Shown here: one piece after another, positions 24,006 through 37,887 of the stretch
Numbering within the stretch: the stretch's first letter is position 1
Layout: every line of letters begins with the position of its first letter
Assembly: GCA_964036665.1 (NCBI GenBank)
Contig: OZ038530.1
Coordinates: forward strand, 15,633,001-15,697,000
Length of the DNA: 64,000 bases
From: Gordius sp. MW1
Taxonomy: Eukaryota > Nematomorpha > Gordioida > Gordea > Gordiidae
Reading direction: 5' to 3'
Program-made: the position numbers and the translations under genes
Notes under the pieces: model-generated
Database searches by the model: none
Told to the model about the DNA's origin: nothing
Seen by the model: only the letters and a program-made list of their open reading frames with translations

Positions 24006-27000
24006 TTAATACATCATAAATGAATTTGCAGGGTTGCGTATTTCGCGTTCGGGCGTCTTATTGCTATGACTGGCAAAATTAGAGAGCTTGGGATTAAAGT
24101 AATTTGGTAGAACGTCTTCCCCATTGTCCATGTCATCGTTTATTTCATCTTCCATGGAAGTTTCTAAAGTCTGTGGTGGAGCCATGTCAATTTTATCGTC
24201 GAAACTTCTTACTCTATCCCCTCCCTCCTGCACATTGTGGTTGTAGGTCTGATAGCTGGAATTAGGCTGGCACTGGGAGCAATGTCTTTTTAGCCTGGGT
24301 CGTTGTCGAGATTCCTTGCATTTTATGGCATACTTTAATTCTTCTCCCAATTGGGAACACATGGATTGCTGCATAATAACACCATAAAATAAAGTTGTGT
24401 TCTTAAAAGTTTAAATTTTGACCTAGAATTTTATTTACTAGCCACTCGTGTGATTTAGAGTTGTTAAATTGCTAACTTTCTCTAAACTCCAGACCCGAGC
24501 ACGCACACTGAGTTGCTTAATATGCGCGTTAGCACTCGGTGCACTAGGCATAGGCAGAACAGTAGCCTATAAAAATGCTCGACGGTCGAGCAGATGGTAC
24601 CTGGAGTTAAAGAAAGTTAGCAATTTAAAACTCTAGTGTGATTTATTAATCGCGAGGGATCAAAAAAAGAAATGGGAAGGAACATGTCGCGTTGTTTTAG
24701 CTGGCTAAATATGTTTAAAGAGTAATAGTTGAATTTCTTAGGCAGATCTATAGTTGATAACATATAGACAAGACGGTTAACAAAAACTTTTTGTAAATGT
24801 TACCTTAATCCGCAAATATGTATTTTGCGAAAAAAATGATAAAAAATCGATTTTAGATTTTAGCAATAAGTTAGGATACTAGATTCTAAAAAATTATTAA
24901 ATAACTTAAAGAAGCCTATACTAGGTCATATTTAGGGCTAGTATACATCTATTTAACCTTCTAAAATAAAATTAATCATTTTAAAAGCAACAGATTGGTC
25001 TACTTTGTAACTATCCGCATTTTTTCTCGCCTTCCACACAAATTCAAGGATGCCCACAACGAACGAACAGGCTATACCACCCAGTAATACGACAAAAATA
25101 CCCCCGACATTTTCTAAGCCTAATTCGCTGGCTTTGGATTCTTTAGAAACAGCGTCTCTGTGGCAAGTTACTCCGATATTTTTCCACCATTTGTTATACA
25201 GCAAAGTTATTTGGCCGTTTTCCTGCATTTCCAATATGGCCAAAGAAATCGGATCTCTGAATGGTGATCCTAAGAAAAATAAGTCAAAAACATTGTGTAA
25301 GCTGTGTACAAATGAATATTTTTAATTAAGAAGAGCGCCATTATATTTACATTATATTGAAAACTTTGCTCATAAAAATGAGAGCGATTATATTTATCCA
25401 TTAGAACATAATAAAACTCAACCAAATCTTTGATTGATGGCATTATACCGATCAAACTGTTTAAAGGTTAGGCCAGTCTCTCTGGCTAGTCTATGGTTGT
25501 TCAGATTAGTGTTGTAAAAGCGGCTGGGGTTTGTTTGGTCGGTTTTTGGCTTTAGTCAGCTAAACATAAACAGACCAAAGTTTGATCAAAAAACCCTTGG
25601 ACTGTTTATGTTTAATCGACTAAACCAAAAGCCGACCAAACAAAACCCAGCCGTTTTTGCAACATTAGTTCAGATTAGTATGTGTTAGCCAAAATTGGCA
25701 TACCTAAAGGGGTACCGATGCCATAACCCTTGGAATCTAGGAGGCCACCTATTTGCGTAAGGTTACAATTGCGTTGTATTATGTAATCTATGGTAGTGGA
25801 TTCCATAAAAAAGGCATAATTCCCATCTAGAACTCTCTTGACGCCCTCTTCTTGGGTTTGTGTAAACACTTGAGCTCCCCGATTCTCCATAAATCTCCAC
25901 ATCTTTTTGAATAAGGTCACTTTGGCGTTCTATTTGAAATCATAATGTTACAAGACAACTTATTACCATATCCATTGTCAATAGGGGTCATGTTGACAAA
26001 AATAATAGATCAATAGCTAGTTTAAAAAGTCATAGACTTTTGCTTTAAATTAAAACTTTGGGATGTAATTTATCGTTAATTTTTCATTTTAAGTCTTGTT
26101 TAGCTACCATTTTGGTCAAAAAGTCTTTTCTGGGATTTTAGTTTTAATCCTTATCAACGAGATAAAATTTTTTCCATTACTTCCCTAAGGCAGCAAAATC
26201 TATGAAACAGATTTTAATGCATAGGTTTTTTAAAGTAGGCGTAGACTTGAATTTAACCTTCACAGATTAGAAATAAACTATCCCCAGGACATAAAAAATT
26301 TTTTGAACATTTTTCGTAAATTTAAGAGAGTTTTAACAATGAAATTTAAACATTAATATATTACTCTAAAAAACGTAAAGGTAGAGCCGGATGCCAAGGT
26401 TCCGTAGCTGATAATGGTTTGTTCGGCCAGATCTTCCGCACTCTCTATAGGACTAACCATTTTTTCCACGGTCAAAAAAGCGGCCAAATTAGCCGTGTAA
26501 GATGAGATAAGGATGAGGGTAAAAAACCACCACACTCCACCCACTATTCTTGTTGAGGTGGCACTGGGACTTATATCACTCCCTTGTTGCATCAAAGTCC
26601 CCAATGTGAACCATAGACTGTTGGTTAAGGTAAATCTATTTTCCGTAATCGGAGGTTGATAGTTATATGGGAAGGGTCGAAAAGGAACGGAATTAGAAGG
26701 GTAGGAAATATCTTTGTTGCTCCATGTAGGTGCAGCAGGGGAGAGGTTCGAAGTGTTTTTGAGGTTTAATCGTAACGACTCTCGCTTAATTAAACCGTTG
26801 TGTGGCTTGGCTTTATGGTAGATATCGTTGATTAAAAAATCCACACGATCATACCCTTTAAGCGTATTATGGGCTCCGTAAAATCCATTATTATCCTCCA
26901 CTAACGAAGGTAGGGCAGTTTTGCCGTTATCTTGTCTATGCCCGTTGTGTTGGTGCTTCCATTTTTGAGCCTCTAATTTTATATAACGTAAAACATTATA

Positions 27001-30000
27001 TATAATTTAGAAAAATATACATTCCAAGCCGTTTAAATTCATGCCATGGCTTCGGGTAAGCTCTCTAGCCAATATTGAAGAGGGTCCCTAAATCTATAAC
27101 ATATTTCAAAAAACCTTATCAATTTTTCTTTATTAAAATTGTAAATAATTCGACATTACTCTGGGGTAGAGATACATAATAAAGTTTCAATAAGTTCTCA
27201 TGCTTAACTAGTTACAATCATTGTTAAAAGGGCCAAGGGGACCCTACCTTTAAAACACAATAATTTTTAACAGCAACCATTTTTATTGATTGTTAAATGG
27301 GCGTAGCCAGCTTTGAAATTAGAGGGGGGCAATAATGATTAAAGGATGTTTAGGGAGGGGCAAAATGAACATTTTTTGAAATTTTAGCCATAATTTCAAT
27401 GAATTTCAACAATTTTTTGGATTTAGAGGGGGGCAGCCGCCCCTCCCTGCCCCCCCCCCCCCTTGGCTACGCCCATGAATGCTACTGACCTATTGATTAA
27501 TTATTATAAATTAAATATTTTTAACCTGCTAATTTTGGACTCTTTATCGTTTTTTCCGACTTCTTTTCTGCGGGATCAAGGGCTGTGGCCGAAGCTAATT
27601 GATCGTAACAAAGGTAATGTGTAACACAACAAGGTGGATGTGTATTGACCCATTCATATGGGCTGAATCGGGCGAGAGTAAATAACAGGATGGAAATGCC
27701 AAAAAAGGCGGCAACCACGTAAAGCCATATTTCGATGGAGAGGGGATTTAGGAATGAGAATAGGCCTGGTTTAGATTTTTCCGGTAGCTTGAAGAGTATA
27801 CTAATACCCAGAGACATGAAAGGTTTAGTGAAGTCTACAACTTGTTCCCGTAACCAATTTATAGTCAGCGGAGCTACCGATAGGTCTGCTCGCTGTGTTA
27901 AAAATTAAAAAAATATATATATAACCAGTCTTTAGTCTTTGATAGATAAATATATTTAAATGGAAAAAAGGTTTCATAATAATCAAGTTATAACAAAGTA
28001 TAAGAACAAACATTCAAATGTTTAAATTTGATAATGCATGATTATAAAATATTGGCATTCAACCTAGCCGATTCCGTTGAAACATCGCTGCGCTGTAAAA
28101 TGGATTGATATTTGAACACCCAATATCATTTTACATATTTTAGGCACATATAAAACTTATTTTCTTTCAATATAGATGTTTCAAATAACCGATAAAATTT
28201 TAAATCAGGAGAAATTTATTTCCCCAGAGACCCCTAATATAAAAAAATTTTAATTTAGAAACGCAAAGTAGGAATAATATAAGGTCATAAAGGCGAAAGC
28301 AAATTAAAAGGTTAAATTTTTAAAAACTTATAAATCCTAAATTTAAAAACATTTGAAATTTTTTTATTGTCATGTGCTTTTAATCCAGGGACGGGATGTG
28401 GGCCTTATGAAACAAACCCTATTTTTCTAATATAACTTTATTTAATTAATTTAAATTTAGGCTTAATAGTACACAAGGAAAATAATTTGTTGATTACGTT
28501 ATCCATTAGTTCCCTAATCATTCCGGTCCATTCTCCATCAGCATCAGGGGCGCCGTAGGTGCCATCTGGAACGAGGATTATTTTATACTTAAATCCAAGC
28601 TTTTTGCCCAACTTGTTGAGCATGTCCATGCAAAAACCTTCGAAATGATCGTTCTCCGTAGCACAGCTATTGTCATTGTGGCATTTGCTATACATTACAT
28701 AAGGACGCTCCTAAGAAATATCAGATATAGCATATATAAACTAGAGGTGCGCGCGGATCAAGTGCACACCTCTAATATAAACTAAACTCTAAACAGACTA
28801 TATAAAATTTAAATCTTATGCCATTTTTAGTTAAATATATTAACCTTTACATTTGGTTCATATTTTCTTACACGAAATTTTAAAATTGTCCCTCTTACCA
28901 TTATTTTAATAATGTTTATTTACAAAATAAATGTGACATTTAGTTGGTTGAATTATTGATTTATTTATAGTAAAGAAAATATCAAATCTTTTTCTCATAT
29001 TTCTTGACAATGCGTAAGCAGTAATATATTAATATTAGCAATAAAAATGATATCTTTTTAATTTTTAATCTTAATAGTTAAAAAAATAACTCTACAATGT
29101 TTATTATGTTTTAAGATTAATTATTATATTAGATATTGGCTTACTAATATGGTCGTAACGATAAGTGGTCGCTAAAAACATAAAGAATATATATAGTTGT
29201 TACAATATATAACAATATAAAATTAGTGAACTTTATAATACTAAAATTGAAGTTATGATGAGACTCTTATTGGAAGCATATTTTGCCATGTATTTTGAGT
29301 CTTCCTGTTTAGGTATTACGCTTAATCCTCCCGTAGGTGTCCAGTATCCTACCTTTTCAATAGTGTACAATAAGAATTAAATAATCATTTTGGCCCAATC
29401 GATAAAATATTTATAATTGTTGGGACTAATTTAAATTAATAACCGAACCCATAATTTTTTTGAAAAAAATTTGAGATTGAACTCGTACATTCATTTATAT
29501 AACATTTTATTTTCATTTTTAGACCAAGTTTTTTAAATGTAGGCTACACAAATAAAAAATGAAATTTTTAATTTGCTAGTAGTTATTATGAGTTCTTTTT
29601 GAATAAAAAGCATTTACTCATTTTGGAAATAAATTTGCTTCAATAATTAATTAATACCTTATAGAGCCCTTTAAAGTCTAGTTCCAGAAGATCTAAATTG
29701 AAGTAGGATCTAGCGCCGTTTTTGAATTTTATCGGTCCCGTAAGTCCCGTCATTTCTACCTAAATATATAATGCAATTATCAGATTTACAGAAAAAACCA
29801 TTTTAATGACTATTTCAAATATTTTATAAAAGTACTGTTATCCACGGGCGTAGCCAGGTTTTGGATTGGGGGGGGGGGTGTATTGAAAGAATTTTTTGTC
29901 ATTTAGGGGGGGGGGGGCCTCCTGCCCCCTGGCTACGCCCATGCTGTTACCCTAACACTCGATTAAGTTTTAATGCAATGAGTTTTTTACAAGTATGCGC

Positions 30001-33000
30001 ATTATAACTTTATATCTATACATTATAATTTATACCACCAGAATTATAGAAATTAGCTATCATGGCTACATTTGAAGTTTAATTTTTATAAAAATTAAAA
30101 TGTTAAAACGAAATTTTGGATTAAAGGAAGAAAAAAAAATTTTGACACTGTTGAATACAAGTAATAAATTGGCAAAAGGATCAGGATCAATATTGCAAAT
30201 TGTACTGAATTTAGGTAATTGAATAAACTGGTCCCATAGCCTGTGGGCTGTTCGTGTTTGCATGAAATGTTGGGAGCTTTTATGGTCATACTCCTATCGG
30301 CTAATTGTAAGCCATGGGCCAAAACCCATATTGAATCGTACATCATAGCTGCTTCAGTCTATTTTATATTTTAAAATTCAAAAAATATATAATAGAGCTA
30401 ACCCAAAGTTATATTATAATTTTAAGAAGATATTTGTTATCTATTATGTATTGCTGATATGGATTATTATTTATTTTAATATATAAGCTAATAAATTCGT
30501 AAATTTTTAAATTAAATAAAAATTATTTACATAAATTTCTTTATCTTTTAGAGGGTAGTTTTTGGAAAATCGGTCAAATAAAACTTGATGTTCGTATTTC
30601 TTTTCCAGCAATTTCATATTGGGGTCGTAAAAAACTTTGAAACCATTCATGTATACACCATTATACTTGTAATCTTCTAAATCTAACGTTTCGATATCCT
30701 ATGTAATAATCCATAGTCATAAAAAGTCTACTATTTTATTGTTTGTTTTTGCAACGTTTCTTATATTAACATTGTACTTATTATTACCCTAAAGTCAATC
30801 TGTTTAATAGTAATTATTCTCATAATCCTACAAGTATCAATAAATTGGTTAAATAAAGTTAATAGCATCTAGTCTAGAATAAAACAAAATAATTTAATGG
30901 GTTTATTATCCTAACGTAACTGCTTGTATAAGTTTCTAAATGATTTTTCGCATAGATAAATTGATGATTTAAAATTTATAAAAAAAATATATTAAATATG
31001 TTACCAGGTTTGTTAAAAGGTAGTGGTAATTTTCGTTCATCATTTCAAGTTGCAATCCCTATAATAGTAATCAATTAAAAATGTAAATTATTTTTTTATG
31101 TAAGTCGAATTTAAAAATCTTAGCCCAATCTTATATGTAATGTAATAAATAAAAATCTGCATCGGCTAATTTGGTGTAATCATAATACAACCACAAACTA
31201 TTTAGCTTTGTATTTTAATTTTGTCAAAACAATTTGAATTTATCTATCATTTTTATATATGATTCCAAAGTTCTTTCAAATATAATACTAACAAATAAAT
31301 TGAGAATATTGAAAAGTATCAAATGAATACACTGGGTAAAATTTGATGATTGTTAGATATATTAAATAACCAAGCAAAAATCAATTAAAATTTAATTAAA
31401 TTTAGGGAGTGTCCCAAAACTTTGTTCTGTCACTTACATTACAGCACGCGAGAAAAAATTGATTAACAAAGAATCTAGTAGTGTCCTCGTATACGTCCTT
31501 AGAGATTTTGCTTACTAACCGGTCCCCCCTTCCCCTAAAAATGACATTACACATTTATTTTGTCGCGGTTTTTTATAATTAAATTTTTTATATATTTTTT
31601 GCAGAGAGATAATTGAATCGAGATAAAATGTATCACATACCCTACCCGTTAACTATATTTTCGTGACATAAAATCTATTATTTTTCTGTCTGTTTCGAAA
31701 AATAAATACTTATTATTTCATTTGTTTTAGTAATTAATGATATAGGTGACATTAAAAGAAAAATTTATAAAACAAATTTAATGAAAAAACTCATAAAGTT
31801 TGCGTTTAATTTAAGGCCTATGTATATATGTATATATTTATGTGAGATGATGTATATCAGAAGTCTTGGGCGTACGCAGGGGGGGGGGCGGCTCCCCCCC
31901 CCTAATTTTATAAAAAAAATTCCAATACAAAAACCCTTAAGAATTAAAAAAAATTATGTTTTGCCCCCCCCCTAATTTTGCTCTGCCCCACCCTCATTAG
32001 GCTCTGCCCCACCCTAATTAGGCTCTGCCCCCCCCTCCGGATAGTTGGAGAGTCGAGACCTTTTTTTTTTTTGCTCTCAGGAAAATTTGAGAGGAAAATT
32101 TTTGGATTTGGATAGTCGAGACCTTTTTTTTTTTTTGCTCTCAGAAAATTTTTTTTTAATTTGCCCCCCCCCCCCCCTAATTCAAAACCTGCGTACGCCC
32201 ATGTCAGAAGTATAATATGGGCATAAGTTTCCAGCAACTTTTTTTAAATATTTCCATCTTGACCATAAATTGTTTACAATATTTACTATGAAACGTATAA
32301 AATGAATTATTACTTGCCATAAAAAGTAATAAGACTACGACCCCTTCTTATATTGTGCCTTATTTTGAATTCTAATTAATTTTTTTTTTATAAATTACCG
32401 TCTTTAAAATGGATTGAGTAAATTTAGGAGTTCCGTCGATGATGATTTTATTCCAGCCCATTTGTTTAAGCATTTTCATGATCCTTATGCGAGATTTTGG
32501 TGTAATATTAATCACTCTCACCTTCATAGTTTCTGAAGGTGGTTCTTTTATAATACTCTGAAGATGTATTAGAGCTAATGAAAAGATAATAACTTTATTA
32601 ACTCATATTTTTTATGTTTAATAATATTTTTTATTATTATCTATATTTCTATTTTTTCAATAAAAATCATATTATTCTTTGTTGCCATAAAGTGTAATAG
32701 ATTCAAATATTTTTGGCAATTAAATTTTAATCATTTCGCTGGCGTGATGCAACTTCATAAAAACGTAATAAATATCGCCGTTAAAAAATCCAATGCAACT
32801 TCGTTTATTTATTGTACAACCGATCATAGCATTTCTAAAGTTATTGGTTTTAACTACTTATTATTTTTAAAATTAAAACACATATATTGGTTTTAGGGCT
32901 ATCAATTTCAAAGTCAATAAATTATAAATCAAGGAAGTAATTAACTTAGGCTTATTAAGGAAAGTCAGATAAGGGTAGCTAAAATCTCAAAATACTGAAA

Positions 33001-34616
33001 TTGAGTCCCATCATTTATTAAATCCTTGCCCCGCCCATAATTTTAGGTCTTAATAAAATAATTGAATTATTTTTATCTCTATAATTGCGACCGTTCTTGG
33101 CAGTCTGGGCCAACGCTAAGTCATAATTTACCCTTAAAAACTGGGCAAGAAAAAACGTGAAAAGTTTCCAGATAGAAGTTAAGTATAGCTCTAACTAACG
33201 CAATTTTAATCCATTAATCAATGTCAGGAGACTTTAGCCTTTTCCCCATTATTCGCATACATTTTTTAAATTATTTTTCCGATTCTACAACAATTACATT
33301 TCATATTTTATGTTTATAGATTATTTCAAATTTAATCTACTGCTAGCGATGAAATTTAGAAAAGCAGCAAATATTGACCCTACCCGTGTAGTGCTGGTAG
33401 AGTATAATTACATCATGCCATTTCCAATGCTTGATGGCGTCCAAAAAAGCCTGACTTAATATCCCGCTTTGAGGGTAGACGTTAAGGGATATGGGCGACG
33501 CTTTGGAGTCACTGTGATCCCAAATGGCTTGAATGTGGGGCACCTCTAAGGATTCACAGACTGATTTAACGTGTGACAACAACATCAAATCTTGCGGACC
33601 GATTATTGCCATGGACCCACGTTTAAATTCTTCACACACTGACCGTGCCAATAAATTAAAATATTAAATGCAATTAAATTTTATAGGTACCAATCAATCA
33701 ATACGCGTTGGGTAAACATTTGAATATCATGATGAGATATTAATATTTACAAATAGTTATATACCGATTTTTAATTGGATAAACTAAAACCTCGGGTTTA
33801 TAGCGCCTTATTATTGTTTCATTTGAGGGTTCATCCTGTTGGAATTATATGGGAAAAGGGATAAGTAATGTGGATATTTAATAAATTTTGTTAGCTCAAA
33901 AACTAAAATTTAAGCAGATTTTTTTATATAAATTATAGCCAATCTTAAATAGTTAATCACTAGTTCAAAAATTGCTGATAACGACTTTTCTATTTTATAT
34001 CCAGTCTTGTGTTTTATATTTAATTGATTGATGTTACTAATTTTTGATACACTAGAAAAATGGGTAAGATATCATTCGCCAGAACAATCTTCTATTATTT
34101 CCTAAGGTTTAATTATAAATTTAAATAGAATATAATTGTTCAAATCGGGTAATAATCATAATTTCTAGCTTTTGAAATATGTTGGAATTAAACATAGAGT
34201 TAATTTAATACCTTTATATATAGTAATAAATAGCAGCTAAGAACCATTTATGGTGTTATATATAAGCTTCATTAAAATTCAATTTATTAAAAATGGCACA
34301 TACACTTAGACGATCATTTCTAAAGCTCATCTAATTAAATCGTCACTAGCCGTCTAAAACATAAAGAATTCACAATTCATATATTAAAAAGAATTATAAA
34401 CTTAATAAACAAAAATTTGGCATTTTGGGAAGGATATTAGTTATATTTTTAAACCTTGACCATAAGATGCGTAACTCTTCCAACTTTTAAGATTAAATTC
34501 TTGGTAAACTAGTTTAGACTGTGGCAAAATGTCTTCGTTCGTATTAATGGATTCAATGGCAGCTTTGACAAACAACTCTAGCAGTTTATTGTCGTTCGTA
34601 TAATCATAGAATACAC
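24006..34616 (-). CDS. Kainate-type ionotropic glutamate receptor, 14 exons; first exon(s) not located
   Basis: Exons in transcript order: 34461-34616, 33384-33638, 32399-32574, 31005-31058, 30531-30698, 30206-30358, 29658-29759, 29242-29352, 28498-28710, 27526-27892, 26365-26972, 25704-25929, 25004-25269, 24006-24368. All join in frame: about 1072 residues without the signal peptide. Order: N-terminal domain ([15 protein letters not shown]), binding lobe S1 ([22 protein letters not shown]), M1, pore loop with an unedited Gln (TLMQQGSD), M3 ([16 protein letters not shown]), lobe S2 ([14 protein letters not shown]), M4 and a cytosolic tail starting [17 protein letters not shown]. The glutamate-contacting Arg, SGST and Glu are kept. 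Oddity: about 150 residues lie between M1 and the pore loop, against under 20 usually. Introns host several transposons. Confidence 0.92.
24456..24635. mobile_element. Small palindromic hAT-like element (TAGAGTTG family) in a kainate receptor intron
   Basis: 180 bp, ends TAGAGTTGTTAAATTGC and GCAATTTAAAACTCTA, flanked by a perfect 8-bp duplication GTGTGATT (24448-24455, 24636-24643). It is the inverted-orientation counterpart of 20629-20831. It sits in the last intron of the receptor gene, 88 bp upstream of the final exon's acceptor. Confidence 0.88.
25507..25667. mobile_element. 161-bp palindromic hAT-like element in a kainate receptor intron
   Basis: Ends TAGTGTTGTAAAAGCGGCTG and CAGCCGTTTTTGCAACATTA; nearly the whole element folds back on itself (TTTGGTCGGTTTTTGGCTTT against AAAAGCCGACCAAACAAAA). 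Flanked by a perfect 8-bp duplication GTTCAGAT (25499-25506, 25668-25675). It lies between the exons at 25704-25929 and 25004-25269. Confidence 0.9.
27296..27477. mobile_element. CATGGGCG-family element (copy 3) in a kainate receptor intron
   Basis: Well-preserved interior with GGGGCAGCCGCCCC and both ends (ATGGGCGTAGCCAG, TTGGCTACGCCCATG). No convincing target duplication (GATTGTTA against AATGCTAC). It lies in the intron that separates M1 from the pore-loop exon. Confidence 0.75.
29843..29943. mobile_element. CATGGGCG-family element (copy 4), short form
   Basis: Only 101 bp: CACGGGCGTAGCCAGG, two G-runs, then CCTGGCTACGCCCATG. Flanked by CTGTTATC (29835-29842) and CTGTTACC (29944-29951), 7/8. 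In a kainate receptor intron. Confidence 0.82.
31865..32203. mobile_element. CATGGGCG-family element (copy 5), long CGTACGC subtype
   Basis: 339 bp, ends CTTGGGCGTACGCAGG and CCTGCGTACGCCCATG, with a perfect 8-bp duplication TCAGAAGT (31857-31864, 32204-32211). The interior has GCTCTGCCCCACCCT tandem words and two copies of GAGTCGAGACCTTTTTTT. A reverse-orientation relative is at 57311-57591. It lies in a kainate receptor intron. Confidence 0.88.
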
Positions 34617-37600
34617 CTAATTATAAGAAATAAAAAACCATTATTATTGACAATTTTCAGAAAATTAATAAACTAATTGTTTCTTTATAAAAAATTAGAC
34701 CTATTGACCTCATTAAATAAATTATTACTAATGACGCCTTACTACACTACATAATTTATAGTTTGCACAAGTAGGTAAAGGTTTAAGTTATGGCATTTCA
34801 TTAACTGTACGGGTTTAAAGGGGATTCTAAATAAAAAGCTAATGTCATTTTTTTATGCACAATGTCGCAGTGAGACATAAATAACTTAAGATTATATGTA
34901 TATAACTGATTTATTTAAGGATGATTTATACCATAAATCATATGCTACGTGAATCACTTATTAATATTGCATTCATGTTGAAAGTTAATTTTCTTGTTAT
35001 TGATTAATCAACACATTTGATGAAGAGCGGAGAGAATACATTTAGTAGATTTAATATTCAATCTAATTTTATGAAGTAACTAAATTAATTTGGAGACACT
35101 CTGCAGCTATTCACAACTCAACGTTCGTTTGTCGGTTCGATCAAATTTGCATTAATTTTCATTAATGAGATAACATGGCTTGCTACACATAGTTGCATAA
35201 ATTAATAATCAGGTTCAGGTGTGGTTTAAAATATTTATAGAATACGGCGAACAAAATTATAGTGTTTTAGACAATATAGGATTAACAAATTAGATATTTG
35301 GGATAGTTAATCAAATATAGCAAAAGTTGATGTTATATAGGGGGAAAATTTACGTTGAGTTGTGTTTAACTAGCTTAAAAAATAATTGGATTTATTTTTA
35401 TTTATATATGTACAAAGTTCTCGGGTATCTTTAAAAAAAGACTTTGATTAGTACAGCAGTTTATCATTAATTTACACTTAAAACCTTCACAATCCTTTAT
35501 ACCCTATAAGAATCTTTCACTTATATCTTAGGGTTTGTAAAAAAAACGTTAGAATTATCGCCGCTATTTGAGCGGGGACATTTTCTGCTGATTGATTAGT
35601 TATTTTTTTGAGATTTGAGGAAAGATGTCACTCTATAAAAATCTATATGATATAATCCTTAGAAAAGTAGAAAATAGTATTTCATTACTATTAAATATTT
35701 TAGGTACAAAATTCTAATATTATAGTAAAATACAAAGTTGTTACCTATGCGAATAACGTTCGGTAAGGAATAAGACCATTTGATATATAGATATATATGC
35801 ATGATAATTCCAACGCGTTCATGGAACTTCATAGAATCTCCAATTCTTTCAGGCTATTGAAGAATAATGCTGGCCTCCACAAATTGTGTTTGGATTAATT
35901 GAGCAATTTAGTCCCGGTAATATATTAGTTCTGAGTTTCCAAAAATTTAATTCCATTATTTTCCCCCGTCAAAGATCATTAATTGTATATGGAAACAGAG
36001 GATGTATATGGCACTGTTCTCTCATAATAGAAGACTTCAATCTATATTAATAGCATTATGACATCAAATTACTATTTCTATTAAATTTATTTAGCTCCAA
36101 TTATTAAATCGCTTCGCAACACTGTTACGCGCACAATTATAACCTATCGTTAAATGAAAAAGTACACTCCTTTAGCTATATAATATAGGTTGGAACTAAT
36201 ACAAAAAGCGACATAACATAAACATTGTAAATTAAATTACGTCGAGTTTATATCTTGATGTTTACCTAAATTTCTTTTGAGTGTTCATAGTAATAGAAAA
36301 GAATGTCCTTTAAGCTCTTTGCAAACTAATATCCAATATTTATTGTTAATTAAGCCTTTATTATTATTATTTAGTCAGTACTTAATAAAAGCATATTAAT
36401 CTAGCAGATTACAGACAGTAATGAGATTATATGCATCATTTGCATTATCATTCGAATATAATATGTTTAATGTGCTTGCTAAATCAATTTTTTAGATCAT
36501 GATTTATTCAAATATTGTGGTAGTATAATTTAATATTATTAAGTTGTTTGAATTACAAATAGCATGAGGATGCACTCCGATTATATCGTTGATCATTTTT
36601 AAATTGATTTTATGCTTTAAGGGTAAATTACAAATATCAGGCGGTCTTTTTATACATTTTTCAAAATAGATTTATTGAATATATAGCACAAAGTAAAACA
36701 TAAATCTCATTATTATATTAAAGTTTTTCTGTCCTCCATGTAAAAATAATTCGATGATCTTCTCCTAATAAAAAAGCCGCCGTTTGTAGTGGGAAGGAGT
36801 TACATAATTGAATTACGCTTATCGATAATTTGCAACGAAGGTCTGAGCAGTAGGGCGCCTTTAATGCAATTATTCTAAATCGTTGTATCAAATGGCTAAC
36901 ATGACTACTTAATACATAAATTATGTTAAATTTTCAGTTTTATCTCTTGACTTATGAATTATGTGTGTGTGTCTGAGCTAAACTTATATTATTTTGAATT
37001 TATGATTTAAATTTAAAGGAAAATTTATTATTAATATAGCGAGTAAAGGTTTAATGGAAGGAACTAGTTTTGCAAATTGATTTTGACCTATAGGTATATA
37101 ATCGGGGTTATTGGCCAAGGAAAGCATGCATTATTTGTATTGGTAAAATTGAATCTATGCCCTCACTCTAATTGAGATATATTAGGTCTTATTAGGAAAA
37201 AGTTCGCTAGAGCATCAATTAGATTCCATGATCCCAGGGGTATTAGTTGTGGTGCTGCATTGTATTACAAAGACATCTTGTTTCAGATGTTGCCTTAGAG
37301 TATAAAATTATTGTTAAACAGAGACTAATGTGTTTACAAAATTTTGATATAGAGAATTTTATGCTTTCTAATCTAAGTTCATTCCTTTAATATGTATTAA
37401 TTTAATTACCCAAGTTAAAAAATTGGTATGAAGTTGAGTTTTAAAAAACCAAATCAATTGCATCACAAATCATGTACTTTCATGAAATTGAACTGAATAA
37501 ATTGAAAAAGAAATGTTAATGCTAATTTATTGACAAAATGGAGTGAATAAATATGACTAAAGGACTTAAGTATGTCGCAAGTCAAACTAATTTGAATTGT

Positions 37601-37887
37601 CATTCACTGAGAAGTCGGAAGATATGTGCATATATTAGACCTTGTCGTGGAAAAAATATATTGTGCTTTTATTTGGATCCACATTTGCATTAAGCTAAAA
37701 TAAATATACCGTATAAATAAATATTATGCTGATCAACTACTATTTCAAGAATACCAGGTCCACACATTTATTATATAAATTTCTATAATAAATAAGCTAA
37801 TAATATTTTTTCCAATTTTGATTTTACATAAAATAATTTTGTTCATAATAATTTTCATATATTAAAGTGGTTAATGCATGTTTGCTA
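34617..37887. other. AT-rich region upstream of the known kainate receptor exons
   Basis: The first exon(s) of the receptor, including its signal peptide and a phase-1 donor, should lie here or further right, but no convincing candidate was found. No repeat or other gene was recognised in these 3.3 kb. Confidence 0.35.

Noticed and set aside
24958-25003. Extension of the M4 exon of the kainate receptor to a later donor at 24958
   Set aside because: That donor leaves phase 1 and does not fit the last exon's frame. The donor after ADSYK at 25004 gives phase 0 and a typical kainate tail ([17 protein letters not shown]).
31944-32237. Minus-strand open frame with repeated KKKKGLD peptide
   Set aside because: It is the translation of the interior repeats of the transposon at 31865-32203, not a gene.
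33768-33836. A possible kainate receptor exon (peptide [20 protein letters not shown]) between two real exons
   Set aside because: It has splice-like borders, but the exon at 34461-34616 joins directly to 33384-33638 in phase 1 and the joined protein matches the family without it. Including it breaks the phase unless a poorer donor is used.
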